Of a DNA stretch of 64,000 nucleotides, positions 26,431 through 38,900 are shown one piece after another (positions within the stretch are counted from its first letter, which is position 1; each line of letters opens with the position of its first letter). Below the pieces are notes generated by a model. The model made no database searches and was not told the origin of the DNA. It worked only from the letters and a program-made list of their open reading frames with translations. The stretch lies in the NCBI RefSeq assembly GCF_003590095.1, contig NC_039478.1:15500001-15564000 (forward strand). The letters are read 5' to 3'. The position numbers and the translations under genes were made by a program. The DNA is from Trichoplusia ni (Eukaryota; Arthropoda; Insecta; Lepidoptera; Noctuidae).

Positions 26431-27135
26431 AAAAGTATCGAGTTTTAGCAAAAGTTGTTATGAATTTATTTTTCACTCAACCGATTTGTTTTTCTTTTTA
26501 TTTTTGTTCACAATCCTCACTAGCACAAGTCCTTCCCGCACTTAACCGGGTTTTATTAAATAAATATTACATTTAATATGTTGTAGTCGACACTGGATAA
26601 ATAATATTTTTTATTCATTCCATATTCGCTAGAAGAACTATGGAAAAAAACAGTGGTTTCCCCATAAGCGTCAGTCTGCAAATCTTTAAATTAAATGTAT
26701 TTACAGCACAGACTGTTTTTGTCTATTAGACCATTATTTAGACTAATTAATTACCGTTCACTTTAAGTGTTAGCTAAATACATAAGTAGGTATCTACTTC
26801 ATTATGTTTTTACCACAAAGATAAGCCTTGAAGTCAGGGGTAACCTAATTAAAGTGAGATCAAAACATTGATTAGTTAGATGATTATATTTATTTTATGT
26901 AGTCCAGTAGAATTTTCTTTGGTTTATAAACAGTATTCGTTAGTGCCTGAAAAATAAACAAAAGAACTGGTTTTCTTATTCCATTACCAAAAAAAGAAAG
27001 TAAGCTAGATAGCCAAATTAAAAATTCGCAAACCTACTGTTTGTCACGCATCGGTAATGTTCATAATATTAGTATTTACAATTATTTATATTTTACTGGA
27101 GTAACCTTACGAAGTGAATTGACGTCGCTCAGTAG

Positions 27136-27203
27136 TATTTAAGAAGGCTACTCAATGACTGACGAGCCAAACCTTCGTTTCATAGGCTCGCGGCCGGCCG
27201 CAA
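27136..27203 (+). promoter_or_regulatory. Possible core promoter and 5' leader of black
   Basis: TATTTAAG at 27136-27143 is a TATA-like box about 150 bp before the ATG. Downstream is a 12-bp perfect GC palindrome GCGGCCGGCCGC (27190-27201) that would lie in the leader. No perfect insect initiator sits at the expected distance, so this is a weak call. Confidence 0.3.
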
Positions 27204-27286
27204 CGGCCACTCACAACTAATAAACAAATGCACAATTGTTACTTTATTTTCTTCGAATAAAAAGTAAACAAGTGAAAGAAGATAAA

Positions 27287-30200
27287 ATGCCTGCCGATTC
27301 AGATCTTATTGTACCCAATGGGGATGATCGCGTGGAAAAGGATCACTTCAAAAGTCTCGCTGAGCGATCAAAACATGAAGATTTTCTGAGGCGAGCTGTG
27401 GACCTCTTGGTTGAAAGAGTGGTGTTTGGGAGGTCTTTGAGGACTTCGAAGGTTGTGGAATGGGCGTCACCTGAGGACATCAAGAAGGCGATAGATCTGA
27501 AGCCGAGGGAATCGCCAGCTTCTCACGAAGAGCTATTGGCGGTCATGGCTGATGTGAGTATTCATATTACGTCACAGTTGAAACTTTGTAAATAGTTGTG
27601 GGAACATAATCATGGCCAGTCTGTTATAATAATCTTTAGAAGACCTATAAAGCTGAATCTTATGATATCTGAGAGTGTTTTTTTTTTATTTCCGAAAAAA
27701 ATATTTCTAAATGAAAATTTCGTAATAATATGGACTTATATTTCTTTTTTTTTCTCAATACATGTATTTAACTGACAACTAAATCATTGTTTCAGGTTGC
27801 TCGCTATTCCGTCAATACTTCACACCCGTATTTCGTCAACCAATTGTTTTCGACGGTTGATCCTTATGGGTTGGTTGGTCAATGGTTGACTGATGCCTTG
27901 AACCCCAGTGTGTACACGTTCGAAGTGGCTCCAGTTTTCACCCTTATGGAGGAGGAGGTTCTTCGTGAAATGAGGGCTATAGTCGGATGGCCAGAAGGCG
28001 ACGGTGATGGCATTTTCTGCCCTGGAGGTTCTATAGCTAATGGTTACGCTATTAGTTGTGCCCGTCACTTCTTCTATCCAGAAGTCAAGGTGAGTCTAAG
28101 GATTTACTTTTATTATCAGGTTTAGTACACACATGACTAAGTAAATAGGATCTTATTAAACAATAGTTGTATTTTGAAGATCAAACGTCAATGAACTGGC
28201 AAAACTGACACAATTAAGCACGAATGTTTTGATCGTGTTATTAGCTTGTAAACTAAATTAATCATGTTCAACGCAAAACCAATTCTACATGATTAGAATC
28301 AGGTGTTATAATTGATTGTTTGATTAATAATTTTATCTCGTTCTGTGCTGGTTCATTATATAGATTGGCAGTATTGCAGGAAGCATTCCGTTCGGTGGTT
28401 ACCTTAACCCCGATACACCGATCATTATTATCGCGTGCGGTGGTTTGTGTAAACCTTGGTGAATTAAAAAATAGTGATTGTGGTTTAGTGTATCTATGAA
28501 TAAGTGTATTTTTCAAGTGAATCTCTAGTTGTAACAGTAAAAATACGGGTGTTGCCAAATATGTATGTACCGCTCTTGTTTATAAATGTCTTCCGCACTA
28601 AGGGTATCCTCCTGTCGCAAGGACTTTTATACATTCAAGTCACATGCACAAAGACATCCAGACTCAGAACAAGCATTTGTGGAGGGACGGTGAATTATAT
28701 TATTTAGATTCTCAGGTCCTTTAGGTCCAGGAAGAAACAAAAAGAAAACTCTATATGTAAAATTGAAAATTGTTCTGATTTTGTATTGATAAACATGCAA
28801 ATAGTAGGAATATGAATCGAGCTATTTACGCATAATCTATTATTTTACGTGATTTCGCACTCATATCAGAATTTTCTACAACTTTCTCCACTTGTTTTTG
28901 AAAACAAAAGGGCAAAACATTTAACCAACAGAATGAACGTCTGCTTAAAACAATAACAAACAAAAGTTAGACCCGCAATTTTTGTTACGACTTTATATTT
29001 GCCTGATAATGACCTTGACCTAGAAAATATAATAATTGGCAACACGTTTTATATAACTGTACGAAACAAATGAAGTTATGTACTCTATAATATGGAGTAA
29101 GACTAATTTAATTTAGAGTGCTTACCCGGTGCTTTAAATTCACTATTGCGGTAAAAAAAAAATATCAACAGAAGCGGAAACCATATTACTAGAAGTGATT
29201 TTGGAGTTTCCTGCTCCAATGTTTCTAGTAACACTGTTTTAAGTAAAAAATATTGCGGTAATGCTTATGCGGGTGAGTGGATGCGGGGAGTACCTGTCGG
29301 GGAAGCTTATACATGGGAATGTTTTGTTTCTACGTGTCCATGTCTTTTACTAGACATCCGTGCGTCTACACTTTCTACTACACCTTGTATATTGTGCTGA
29401 TTTTGACGACGCGACATCGTTATCCATGATTTCACTTTATTAATATTGAATTTGAACTGCTTATTAAGCATTAGCGGTACCTAGATTATTTTTGTAGAAG
29501 ATTTAGTGATAATACCTTTGTTTAGATGATCTAAGTATCGCATCTTAAGTTTGAACACATCGAAACGTTCTGAAATGTATTTTTGACAAAAGGTACGCCT
29601 TTATAACTTTACTAATAATACTGTTGTAATTATTTCAATTAAATTGTGAAGGTCGCGAGCTTGCGGTGCGAACTTTAACGAAAATTATTCTGTTATGTGA
29701 TAAATTTCATTGGGAAATTATATTTAGCTATTGTATATTATTCCATATATTCTATTCTTGGTTCATAAGTTTTAATCTAAACACAGATTTATTTATTTGA
29801 AATATGATGACGAAAAATATTGTTCTGCTGTAATTAGTTTCTTTGCAAAAATAATAATTAACTTTATATAAACATTTATAGGTCTGTTAATTAACAATAA
29901 TACATTGTGTTAGTCCTTGCTTTTTTATCGTGCTAAATTAGTGATTTCCGCTTTGTTAATGTGTATGTAATGCAAGCTAAGACTCTTAAGGACTCTATAA
30001 AATACTTGACGAAGGATTTCCGCGTACTTTTGGTTTGATTCAAGTGAGATCAAACAAGTCTCGTATGATTATGTTCAACAAATTTCTGTATTCATTAACT
30101 TTGCATACATTTTGCCCATAAGACACGATATACATACATACATCTTTGAATATAGTTTTTATATATTCGTTTAAGGGCCGTTTTTCAATCGCCAGATAAC

Positions 30201-32125
30201 TTTTATCTGACGAATATACTTATTTGTTTAGAAAATATGTCAAACGGCCATATTTTATTCCCCAGATAGAAGTTAATTGATGATTGAAAAATCATCCCTT
30301 AGTGTAAAATATACTATTTTGACAGTCTACCACAATTTGCCTGCGTTAGCTTATTCAAAGTTTTGTACCACCCTCGTACAAAATTATTCTCGTACTTCGA
30401 AATGTTTATATTATAATAACAAAAGACTAGCTAAAGTTAAACACCGAATATTCACTTAAAACTGTGTGATTTATTTTAAAACGAACCTAATTTAAATTTT
30501 ATGAGTGTAACCACAAAGAAGTAACAGAACCCTTTTGATGTTTGACTTTCATCTTTTGAAACTTAAATAGTTTAGAATCAAAATACCAATTAAAATTCAG
30601 AGTCATTCAAAATCCTTTATGTCTAAGTACTCATTATACTCGGTTTTAATGACTGGAAATTTTAATGAGATGTCCTTTTCGCAGAGCAAAGGTGTCTATG
30701 CGGTGCCGCGGCTGGTGCTATTCACATCTGAACTCGCTCATTACTCGACGAAAAAGTTGGCCACGTTTATGGGTATTGGGGGAGACAACTGCATTATGGT
30801 GAAAACTGATAAGAATGGAAAAATCGTTGTCGAAGATCTGGAAGCGAAAATTGTGGAGGCTATAGAAGAAGGTGCGACTCCGTTTTTGGTTACGGCTACC
30901 GCTGGTACTACAGTGTATGGAGCTTTTGATCCGTTGCTGCCTATTTCTGCGTTGTGCAAGAAGTATAACTTGTGGCTACATGTTGATGCTGCCTGGGGAG
31001 GCGGCGCTCTGATGTCCAAGAAACATAGACATCTCTTAAATGGGATTGAATTGTGAGTATTCATACTGTTTTGTTATATTTCAAACTCTATATCAATAAA
31101 TAAAAAAACTATCTTATATACCTAATATTTAAGTCTAAAAATGCTTATTTAAAAAGGGCTATGAAAAGCTGTAAGACTCAGCATTAGAAGATAAGATATT
31201 AAAAAAATAGAATTTATTACTTCGTATTTTGGAAAGAAATAAAAACCAACGTCTAAGTAATTCAATATATCTCTAAGTACCGACAGCGAGTAAATAACCT
31301 CTCGGTGATTGAAAATTATTTTCTGTGACAAACGGAAATAGTATAATTTCCGTTTTGACGGAACCTTCCAAACGCTACATAAAATATCTTAATTTATCAT
31401 TCAAGAGATCAAATAACGATAACTGTGTAATTCTATGCTAGAATATAACCTACTGTATCACTAGAGTTTTTGTTACTAAACAATAGAAACCAACACGTTA
31501 ACATGTCAAACAATTTCGCAGGGCGGATTCAGTGACATGGAACCCTCACAAGCTCTTAGCGGCGCCGCAACAATGCTCCACATTCCTAATTAGACACAAG
31601 AATGTCCTCAAAGAGGGTCACTCGAGCAACGCCAAGTACCTCTTCCAGAAAGACAAGTTCTACGACACGTCTTACGACACAGGAGACAAGCATATACAGT
31701 GTGGGCGGAGGGCAGATGTCTTCAAATTCTGGTTCATGTGGAAGGCTAAAGGATCCGAAGGCTTCGAGAAGCACATAGATGCCCTTTTCGATAACGCAGC
31801 CTTCTTCACGGAACACATACGACAGCGTGAAGGTTTTAAGCTGGTTCTGGACAAACCTGAGTGCACCAACATCATGTTCTGGTACATCCCAACCTGCCTC
31901 CGCGGCTGCGAGAACGATCCTGATTATAAGGAAAGACTACACAAGGTCGCGCCGAAAATCAAAGAGCGAATGATAAAGGAAGGAAGTATGATGGTAACTT
32001 ATCAGCCTCAAGGCGACCTGGTCAATTTCTTCCGGATCGTGTTCCAGAACTCCGCATTAGACCACAAAGACATGGTCTACTTCGCCAACGAGTTCGAAAG
32101 ACTCGGTAGGGATGTAGTAGTTTGA
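27287..32125 (+). CDS. black: Aspartate 1-decarboxylase / CSAD-like, probable black orthologue
   Basis: Exons 27287-27553, 27796-28089, 30685-31052, 31522-32125 (TGA) give 510 residues. It is a group II PLP-dependent decarboxylase: SELAHYS with PLP-stacking His about 206, HVDAAWGG with Asp 288, and NPHK with the PLP lysine at 320. The GDGIFCPGGSIANGYAI block follows cysteine sulfinate/aspartate decarboxylases rather than glutamate decarboxylases (GDGIFAPGG...NMYA). In insects this clade contains black, which makes beta-alanine from aspartate for N-beta-alanyldopamine and so for light, flexible cuticle. APQQCS after the lysine differs from the vertebrate CSAD form. The ATG at 27287 is preferred; an in-frame ATG at 27236 would add 17 hydrophobic/basic residues with no support. 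Substrate is inferred; glutamate decarboxylase proper is less likely. Confidence 0.9.
28090..30684. other. Intron 2 of black, 2.6 kb
   Basis: Starts GTGAGT, ends CTTTTCGCAG. Contains a short repeat fragment near 28640-28690 (CATCCAGACTCAGAACAAGC, related to the SINE at 39525-39665) and a MITE at 30173-30301. No extra exon is required, since exons 2 and 3 join in frame within the conserved block EVK|SKGVY. Confidence 0.8.
30173..30301. mobile_element. MITE with about 38-bp imperfect terminal inverted repeats
   Basis: The left end TAAGGGCCGTTTTTCAATC and the right end, read in reverse as TAAGGGATGATTTTTCAATC, pair over about 38 bp, including an internal ACTTTTATCTG / ACTTCTATCTG block. Total length about 129 bp with no coding capacity. 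The flanks suggest a TA or TTA target duplication, but the terminal bases make it ambiguous. It sits in intron 2 of black. Confidence 0.6.
31053..31521. other. Intron 3 of black, 0.47 kb
   Basis: Starts GTGAGT and ends TTTCGCAG; phase 2. AT-rich, nothing recognised inside. The 60-codon minus-strand frame at 31149-31331 is not supported. Confidence 0.8.
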
Positions 32126-32280
32126 ATATTCTTTATAATATTTATGTTAAACTACTTATAAAATGTACAAATGTCAGTTGACCTGTGATTATGTGTATCG
32201 AATTTGTTATTGATATTCGAGTAACTACGTAGATCTAGGATATTTAGGGACTTCCATGTCTTGTATGTAATTTTATTGTA

Positions 32281-32286
32281 AATAAA
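32281..32286 (+). terminator. Poly(A) signal of black
   Basis: AATAAA 156 bp after the stop codon, followed by a GT-rich stretch (GTCTGTGTTATGTTG) that fits a downstream element. Confidence 0.65.
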
Positions 32287-32826
32287 TTATGTCTGTGTTA
32301 TGTTGTTTTTGTTACTTCGATTATGCACGACCTTCTATTACCCAAGCTGTTATTACTTGGCAGATTCGGTCCTTATCGTCATAGCTCGTCGCATGGAATC
32401 GTGAATGGTAAATATCTAATAATTACAGGACTTCTCTACATATTGACAGATAGGTCCCTAGGTAGGGACCGGTCGCAAATTAGCCGCAAGTATGTTATTA
32501 TTCAATTTGCTCATATAGATCATTTGTCAACATTTGCGATATTTGAACAAATGATTCGTATAGTCCCGAATAGCGATCCCTCAGGCCTCATTAGGGCAGA
32601 GCAAATAAAATTAATAATGTGACATAATGGACTTATTTTAATTAGATTTATTTTTTGGATTACCTGTGACTTTGGCTACTAAATACTGAAAAGTCTTTAT
32701 TACAAAAAAAACCTAAGAAATTGAAGGAAACTTTTAGAAATTTATAATATTCCAACCGAGAGAAAAATGAAATACTAGAAGACGAACCTATAGCTTGAAA
32801 TAAACAAAAAACGTCCTTAAAAATAA

Positions 32827-32832
32827 TTTATT
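32827..32832 (-). terminator. Poly(A) signal of the MCTP-like gene
   Basis: TTTATT on the plus strand, that is AATAAA on the minus strand, 80 bp after the stop codon at 32912-32914. Its distance and position make it the best candidate. Confidence 0.55.
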
Positions 32833-32911
32833 ATTAAATATGAAAATAATGTCAATAGAAGCTCATAAATAAATATAAATACTTATAAATAATTGTTTAC
32901 GTTATTAGATC

Positions 32912-35900
32912 TTAATTTATTTCATCTTCTTCTGGTAATTCTTCTAAAGGTAACTGTTCCCAATTAAGCTGAAATTATGAATGACAGTGTTAATTAAAGT
33001 ATGGAATAATTCGTTAATGCACTTAAAGTTGAACCATTGCTGCACTGAATGTGTGTCTGTCCGTGGCAAGATAGCACTTAAACGAGTAAACCGAATTGGA
33101 TGTATTTTTTATGTGATAGTGTTTTTACTTGCCGTTGTTCTTAGACATGTTCTAATAAAATGGTTTGGTCTTTTCTAAGGGTAAATAAGATTAACGGTTT
33201 CTCGTCTTCCTTAATTTGTTTTTTTGTCGATTAATATAAAGGGAAATGAATTTAGTTCAGTCTTTGTAATTATGGGTCCTTATCGTCCATCTCAAAAGTA
33301 AAATCCTGTTAATCACCCTTTGTACTTTTGCTGTATGAATTCCCTCATGTTAATTTAATTTAATTATATTTTAATTGATTTTTAAATGGCCAAGGTGAAG
33401 AAATAATCTTTTTTGAAATGCAATTGAATTGTACTTTTCCCTTGAATTTTTGGACGATTCTAGATTGTAGCTAAGACTGATTTTGGACAACGTAGTTCTT
33501 GAAATTGCAGGTGTTTTAGTTAGTTCAGATAAGGAACAGCTGCCGGTATCAATCTCCAAGTGGTTTTTATCGATTTTATCCATTGACGTAATCTAAGTCT
33601 AGGGCAAGGTGAGTTAAATGAGAACGTAATATCTATAGTCTGTACTTTTTCTTTTTGACGTCTATTTTCATTCTATTTTTTACTTCTTTTTGTCCATTGT
33701 TATTAAGGATTTTTAAAAAATTGTCCACTGATGCTAACTTTTTCACAACCATGCACATTAAACAGATATTTAAGGTAAGTGACGCAGGCATCGAACCCGC
33801 AGCAGCTAGCGCTGGCTCAACTACTCAGCTATAGGGATATTGTACAAAATAAAGTAACATCTCACCAATACTTCATCGTTCGGCACTCTGGATAGCAAAT
33901 CTAGGATCTCATTATTCGCTATTCGATTCGGCCGCAATATTTTTCTAGTAAACTTATGAATACCTGCAACAACGTTATTTCAGTGAGATAATAAACTTGT
34001 TACCTTTCAATGTCGACTGTACAAAATAGATTTATTATAATTGGAATATCAATGAAAGGTATACAAAGGAGTTGTTATTGTGTTCAGGTATTGTTATGAA
34101 TCACAATGAAACCCGACTGCCTCATTAGATATTGGGCGCCATCTTGTCTGTTGAGTCCGGCTCTGAGTATAACTTCGTTGGTATCATTCTTCGTTAGAAA
34201 GTATTGAGGGTTAGGAATTGTAACGGTAAGCAAGTACTGTCCTATTTTTAAAGTCTCGTTGGCGCTTTCATTTTTCTGGTCTTTTGTGCCACTGTATCGT
34301 TCTATTGAAGTCTACTGCCGCTTCAATTCTTCTGGTTTCTTTTAGCGATCGACTTAGTCAAAATACTTTTTATTATTTTAGGGGATTTTGGGGTAGCTAC
34401 ATGTTGCATGGTAACAGCAAGTGCACATATTAACATAGCAAAACTAAAAACACATGTCTATTACAGAATACATTTTCAACTTACCCCAAATCATGAAGAT
34501 GTATTTGGTGGGTATTAAGAACATGACGAGACCGACCACTAGAATCAAAAATATCGCCAGAAGACTGAGAAAAGGCACCGTGAAGTTGAACAAACTGTAA
34601 AAGAGAGAAAAAATTGTTGAATAAAGAACATATTGAACAATTATGCTGTGCATGTTATTAAAATTAAGTTAGACTAACGAAATTATGATGATGATGACGA
34701 TAATAAAGTCAGAAAAAAGTTAAAGACTTCGATCACGACTGATGATGTTTTTCAGGTGTTTGTATAATTATGTTTTTGTTATGCTTTGTAGATAATATGA
34801 AAGGCTTTATGGACTTTATTTAGCTTTCGATATGTAGATTGTTAATAAATGGATGTTTCAAAACCCAGTCAGTGTCGAATTATTTAAACAATAACCGAAC
34901 CAGTGCGAGTCTGACTCGCAACACTGGGGATTCCATACAAATAGACTAAAAAAAATCTGCTGTTTGACAAATAGACGTGACAGTCGTTGCAACATCGATT
35001 TTAATTTTTTTCGTTTTGTTATCTAAAATACGACATCTTTCAAAATTTCAACTGGGCCTTAATGTTTGATCCTTTTTTATCGTTTGGATGCAGAAGCCTT
35101 AAAATAAACAACACTACGGTAAATAAGAGTTTAATTTACCGTTAGATACGGTAAATTAAACTCTTATTTACTAAACTATGTAATATCAAAATATTTTTTA
35201 TTATATTTCTGCCATGTTTTCTTCTACTTAAACAGTCACATGACCTATATTAATAGGGAAAATGAGTACAAAATAAATAGCTTCAAAAAAGAAATATTAA
35301 ACCAGCCTTAAAGGTCGTCCTTTGAAGTCTAGACATTGTTCTCGATATAAGATTAAGATTACACCTAATTAGCTCTTGAAGGTTACCTACAAAAAATATT
35401 TAAGGCAGACTAAAGTTTGAATAGAATGGATAGGTTATATATTTTAAGGTAAAACGCATGACATTAATAAAGAATGAAAGAAAGTTAGTAAAACTCGTTC
35501 ATTCATGATTTTATGGACATATCAAGGCTCGTGGCTAAGCTATAACCGCATAAGTGATTCGATCACAGGTTAAGCTATGCTTGACGCGGTTGGTCCGTGG
35601 ATGGGTGACCATCTTTGTCATAACGAGTTCCTCCGTGTTTCGGAAGGCACGTTAAATTGTGGGTCCCGGCTGTTATTCCTACATCTTTGACAGTCGTTAC
35701 AGATAGTCAGAAGCTGAAAAAAGTCTGACAGCCAGTCTAACCAAGGGGTATCGTGTTGCCCAGGTAACTGGGTTGAGGAGGTCGGATAGGCAGTCGCTCC
35801 TTGTAAAACACTGGTACTTAGCTGAAACCGGTTGGACTGGTAGCCGACCCCAACATAGTTGGGAAAAGGCTAGGCCGATGATGATCAAGGAATGTGTTAA

Positions 35901-38900
35901 AAATTAGATTTTAATAAACCACGCAATTATGTATTTGACTTACTTTTTAATACTTTCACCGAGGTTAGCGAATTTCCCCAGAAAGTTTTGTACACTTTGT
36001 ACCATCTCTTGCAAGCTGTTTATTTTTTGTCTCAATGTTTCTTTCTTCTCTTCCTGAAAATGAAATAAGTAAATTATCAACTGTAAGGTTTCGGTAAGGT
36101 AACTGATAGTAAAAATGTTTCGATTGAAGAAAGTAGAATCACTTAAAAGTATGAAACTGGTCTAATATTGTAGTTTAAACATAAAATGAAAACCATCAGT
36201 GCGGGAGACGTTTTTTTTTTAAATAGAAACCTCTATTTTAGGTCTATTGAAAGAGCATTTTAATTTCTTTTAAATATTGTCAAACGCGTAATTCCTTCTT
36301 CTTCGTTTAATAGTATTCATATTAAAAACTACATTAGGTACACGTTTTTGTTTTACCACTTTTTCCTTTTTCCCATCATCCTGTGATCCAGATCTCCGAA
36401 GCAGATAGTCCTTCCCTGGAATAAAACGTAAGGGTCATAAACTAAAATATATTTTGTTATCATTTCAGAATATCAGGTATTCTTTATCCCTTTCTTATTG
36501 CTGGGTCAGCATGCATGGTTATCATACAAAGCAACCCCCATTTATTTTATCTATAGGTTTACGAGACATTTGTTATTTTTGATTTTGGACAAACTACTTA
36601 CAATTGAACGGTATTTGATTCCTAATAATAGAAACAGTTTCATTTCAGCTCATTATGAAAAGGAAATAATTCTGCACTAGCAATAAAAAAAATAGAGTTT
36701 CTATATTTAAGTTGTTGACCAACTAATTTTGTTTCCACAGTTAATTTTAAAAATATCTTGGGTGCCTTATCTGTAATAATAAAGCTACAAAGTCTCATAA
36801 AGAAACCGCCTTTGCCAGAAATCCAGTTCCGAGGAAACTAATTATAGGATAGAAAATTTCTTTCATATATTTTTTGTTGGCGTCTACGAATTTTCGACAC
36901 ATGTTCAGTAAACGGAAAATTATGAAGAGGGATTCTAAATTTAGTTTTTCTTTTTCTGACTTTAGCTTGAATGTAAGATGGATAGAATATATATTTATAT
37001 CTGTTATTGGATAGAGGAAAAGGAGGTCTTTAATCAATGAGATCCAACAGATAAACTATTTAGATAGTTTTGTTGGACATTGTACCTACATTGAGTGTTT
37101 TCTAAAAAATAAATGGTTCTTTATTAAATAATTTGAGACAGCATTATGAAGCTTCAGGTACAAGTACTTACAACTAAGAAGGAAGTATTTAGGGGGTCGG
37201 TACCACACGAAGGGTATGAGCAGTAGTAGAGGTACCATCCAAATCTTGAAGAACCAACAGAACGGCAGCCATATTGACAGCGCTATTGCATTCATTTTCC
37301 TCGATTCCCATTCGAAACAAGTTCTATAAAAGAAAATAGTTTTGAGGCATTATATATCCTTATAATAAGTCGAATGAATATTGAAATGAAAATCGATCAC
37401 TGTTCTTTTGTTTGAAGAGAAAATGGAATGTGTATGCTATTCTATCAAAACAAATGTTTTTAATGTGCCTGCGAGATTCAGATAATCGATACTCACAAGG
37501 TAAATCTGATAAATAAATACTCCGAGAAACTAACGTATGAAATAAAGCTTGAACTATAATATTAAAGCCTAATTAGATGAAACGGTCTGATGAAAAACCA
37601 ATAAAGTGGCGCACTTAGTGTTGGGAACATTCGACTTGAAAGAGGGAACTTTCCCGGGATTTTCCGACACTTGTTAATTACAAAGTTTTTAATACGAGTA
37701 ATACGAGTATGCGCATGTCGACGAAGCTCAACTTTTGCTGGTTATTTACGATGCCGCTTAACGAAAATAATAATTGATTTCTAAAACAAAAGTAATCTAC
37801 GTTTCTAGAACTTTCGTTATGCTTTATGGAGAAGTTGCGGTAAATAATAATAAATATTTTTGACAGCTATACACAAAACATAGATTGCTTAAGATAGTTC
37901 TGCAGTGTTGAACTATCAAAAAAAAACAAAAGAGGATTGGACTGGGGGACATGTGTTACATTTGTGACCAGTGTCATCTTGATAGAACAAGAGCCCGTGG
38001 ATGCCGGACCTACATTATTTTATAAAAGCTGAAAGCATAGGTAAGAATAATGGAGTTTGGGTCATGGTGGCTTTGGAAGATAAACGGTACTAAAGGTGCA
38101 CAGAATATAATACATTTAATTAAGACTTATATTTTGGGAGATATTCCCAGTTACATATCGAAATGAACTTACTTCGTTACCTGAAAGCTGTCCAGAATCC
38201 AAGCCAGAACGACTTTCGCTCTCGCTAGATTTCTGCTGAATGTATGCCTATCTAGTTTTTCTTCTGGTTCTAAATACTTCACTTGTTTAGGGTTTATAGC
38301 CCGGACTGATGCTTTCACCTGAAAAAAATGAGTAAAAAAAATCGAGTTGTTTTTGTGGTATCTGCATCCATATTCTAAGCCGAAATAAAAATGATAGCCA
38401 TCAAATTGATAAAAACGCGGAAATGAAAATGTGATAGTGACTATTAATAATCTCCGATTTTTTAAGCTGTGATGTCATAAAAGTCGTTCTTGTTGAATTT
38501 ATTTTCAAAAATTATTAAATTAGTCATTTTCATAATTATTTTTGCTATTTATATAACAATCTCTCAAAAGGAGATTATTACAAAAATAGACATGAAAAGC
38601 AAAAAGGGTACATAAGATCGTTATGATGATCCATTACAATAATTACGTGACACCTAATTACGAATGATACTTTCAAATTAGTTTCTTGGCAACGCATTTT
38701 CTCATTATCTTGTCGTGTCATGTAATTTTCCTGTTTCTCTTTTTCCGTGAGTGTTCACAGAAAACCAAATATATACGAGGAAATTGTTTGTGTATTAGTT
38801 ATATAATATTTTGAAAAGATATGAAGATAATTGTGGTAGAAGTCGTTGGATGGTTTAGATCTGTAATTTCCGGATAATGTGGAATGAATAAAGAAGAAAA

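Larger units (their letters stand above)
22748..27286. other. Intergenic region between divergent RIOK1 and black
   Basis: 4.5 kb separating two head-to-head genes; it must hold both promoters. No further gene is seen. It contains an A-tailed retroelement-like stretch (about 24700-25060) and a dispersed-repeat fragment (26330-26430). The small minus-strand open frames at 22787-22969 and 25888-26079 have no supporting features. Confidence 0.7.
32126..32911. other. Tail-to-tail gap between black and the MCTP-like gene
   Basis: Holds both 3' UTRs. It includes a 99-codon plus-strand open frame (32323-32622) with no recognisable domain and a palindrome GGTCCCTA-GG-TAGGGACC at 32453-32470. The composition of that frame differs from both genes and it starts 37 bp after the black poly(A) signal. 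I regard it as chance or a decayed insertion. Confidence 0.5.

Noticed and set aside
31586..31887. Minus-strand frames over the last black exon
   Set aside because: Antisense shadows; the plus strand carries the conserved NPHK and GDKHIQCGRRAD blocks.
33778..33845. True tRNA gene
   Set aside because: A and B boxes are present but the acceptor and anticodon arms do not pair; kept as a SINE head or pseudogene.
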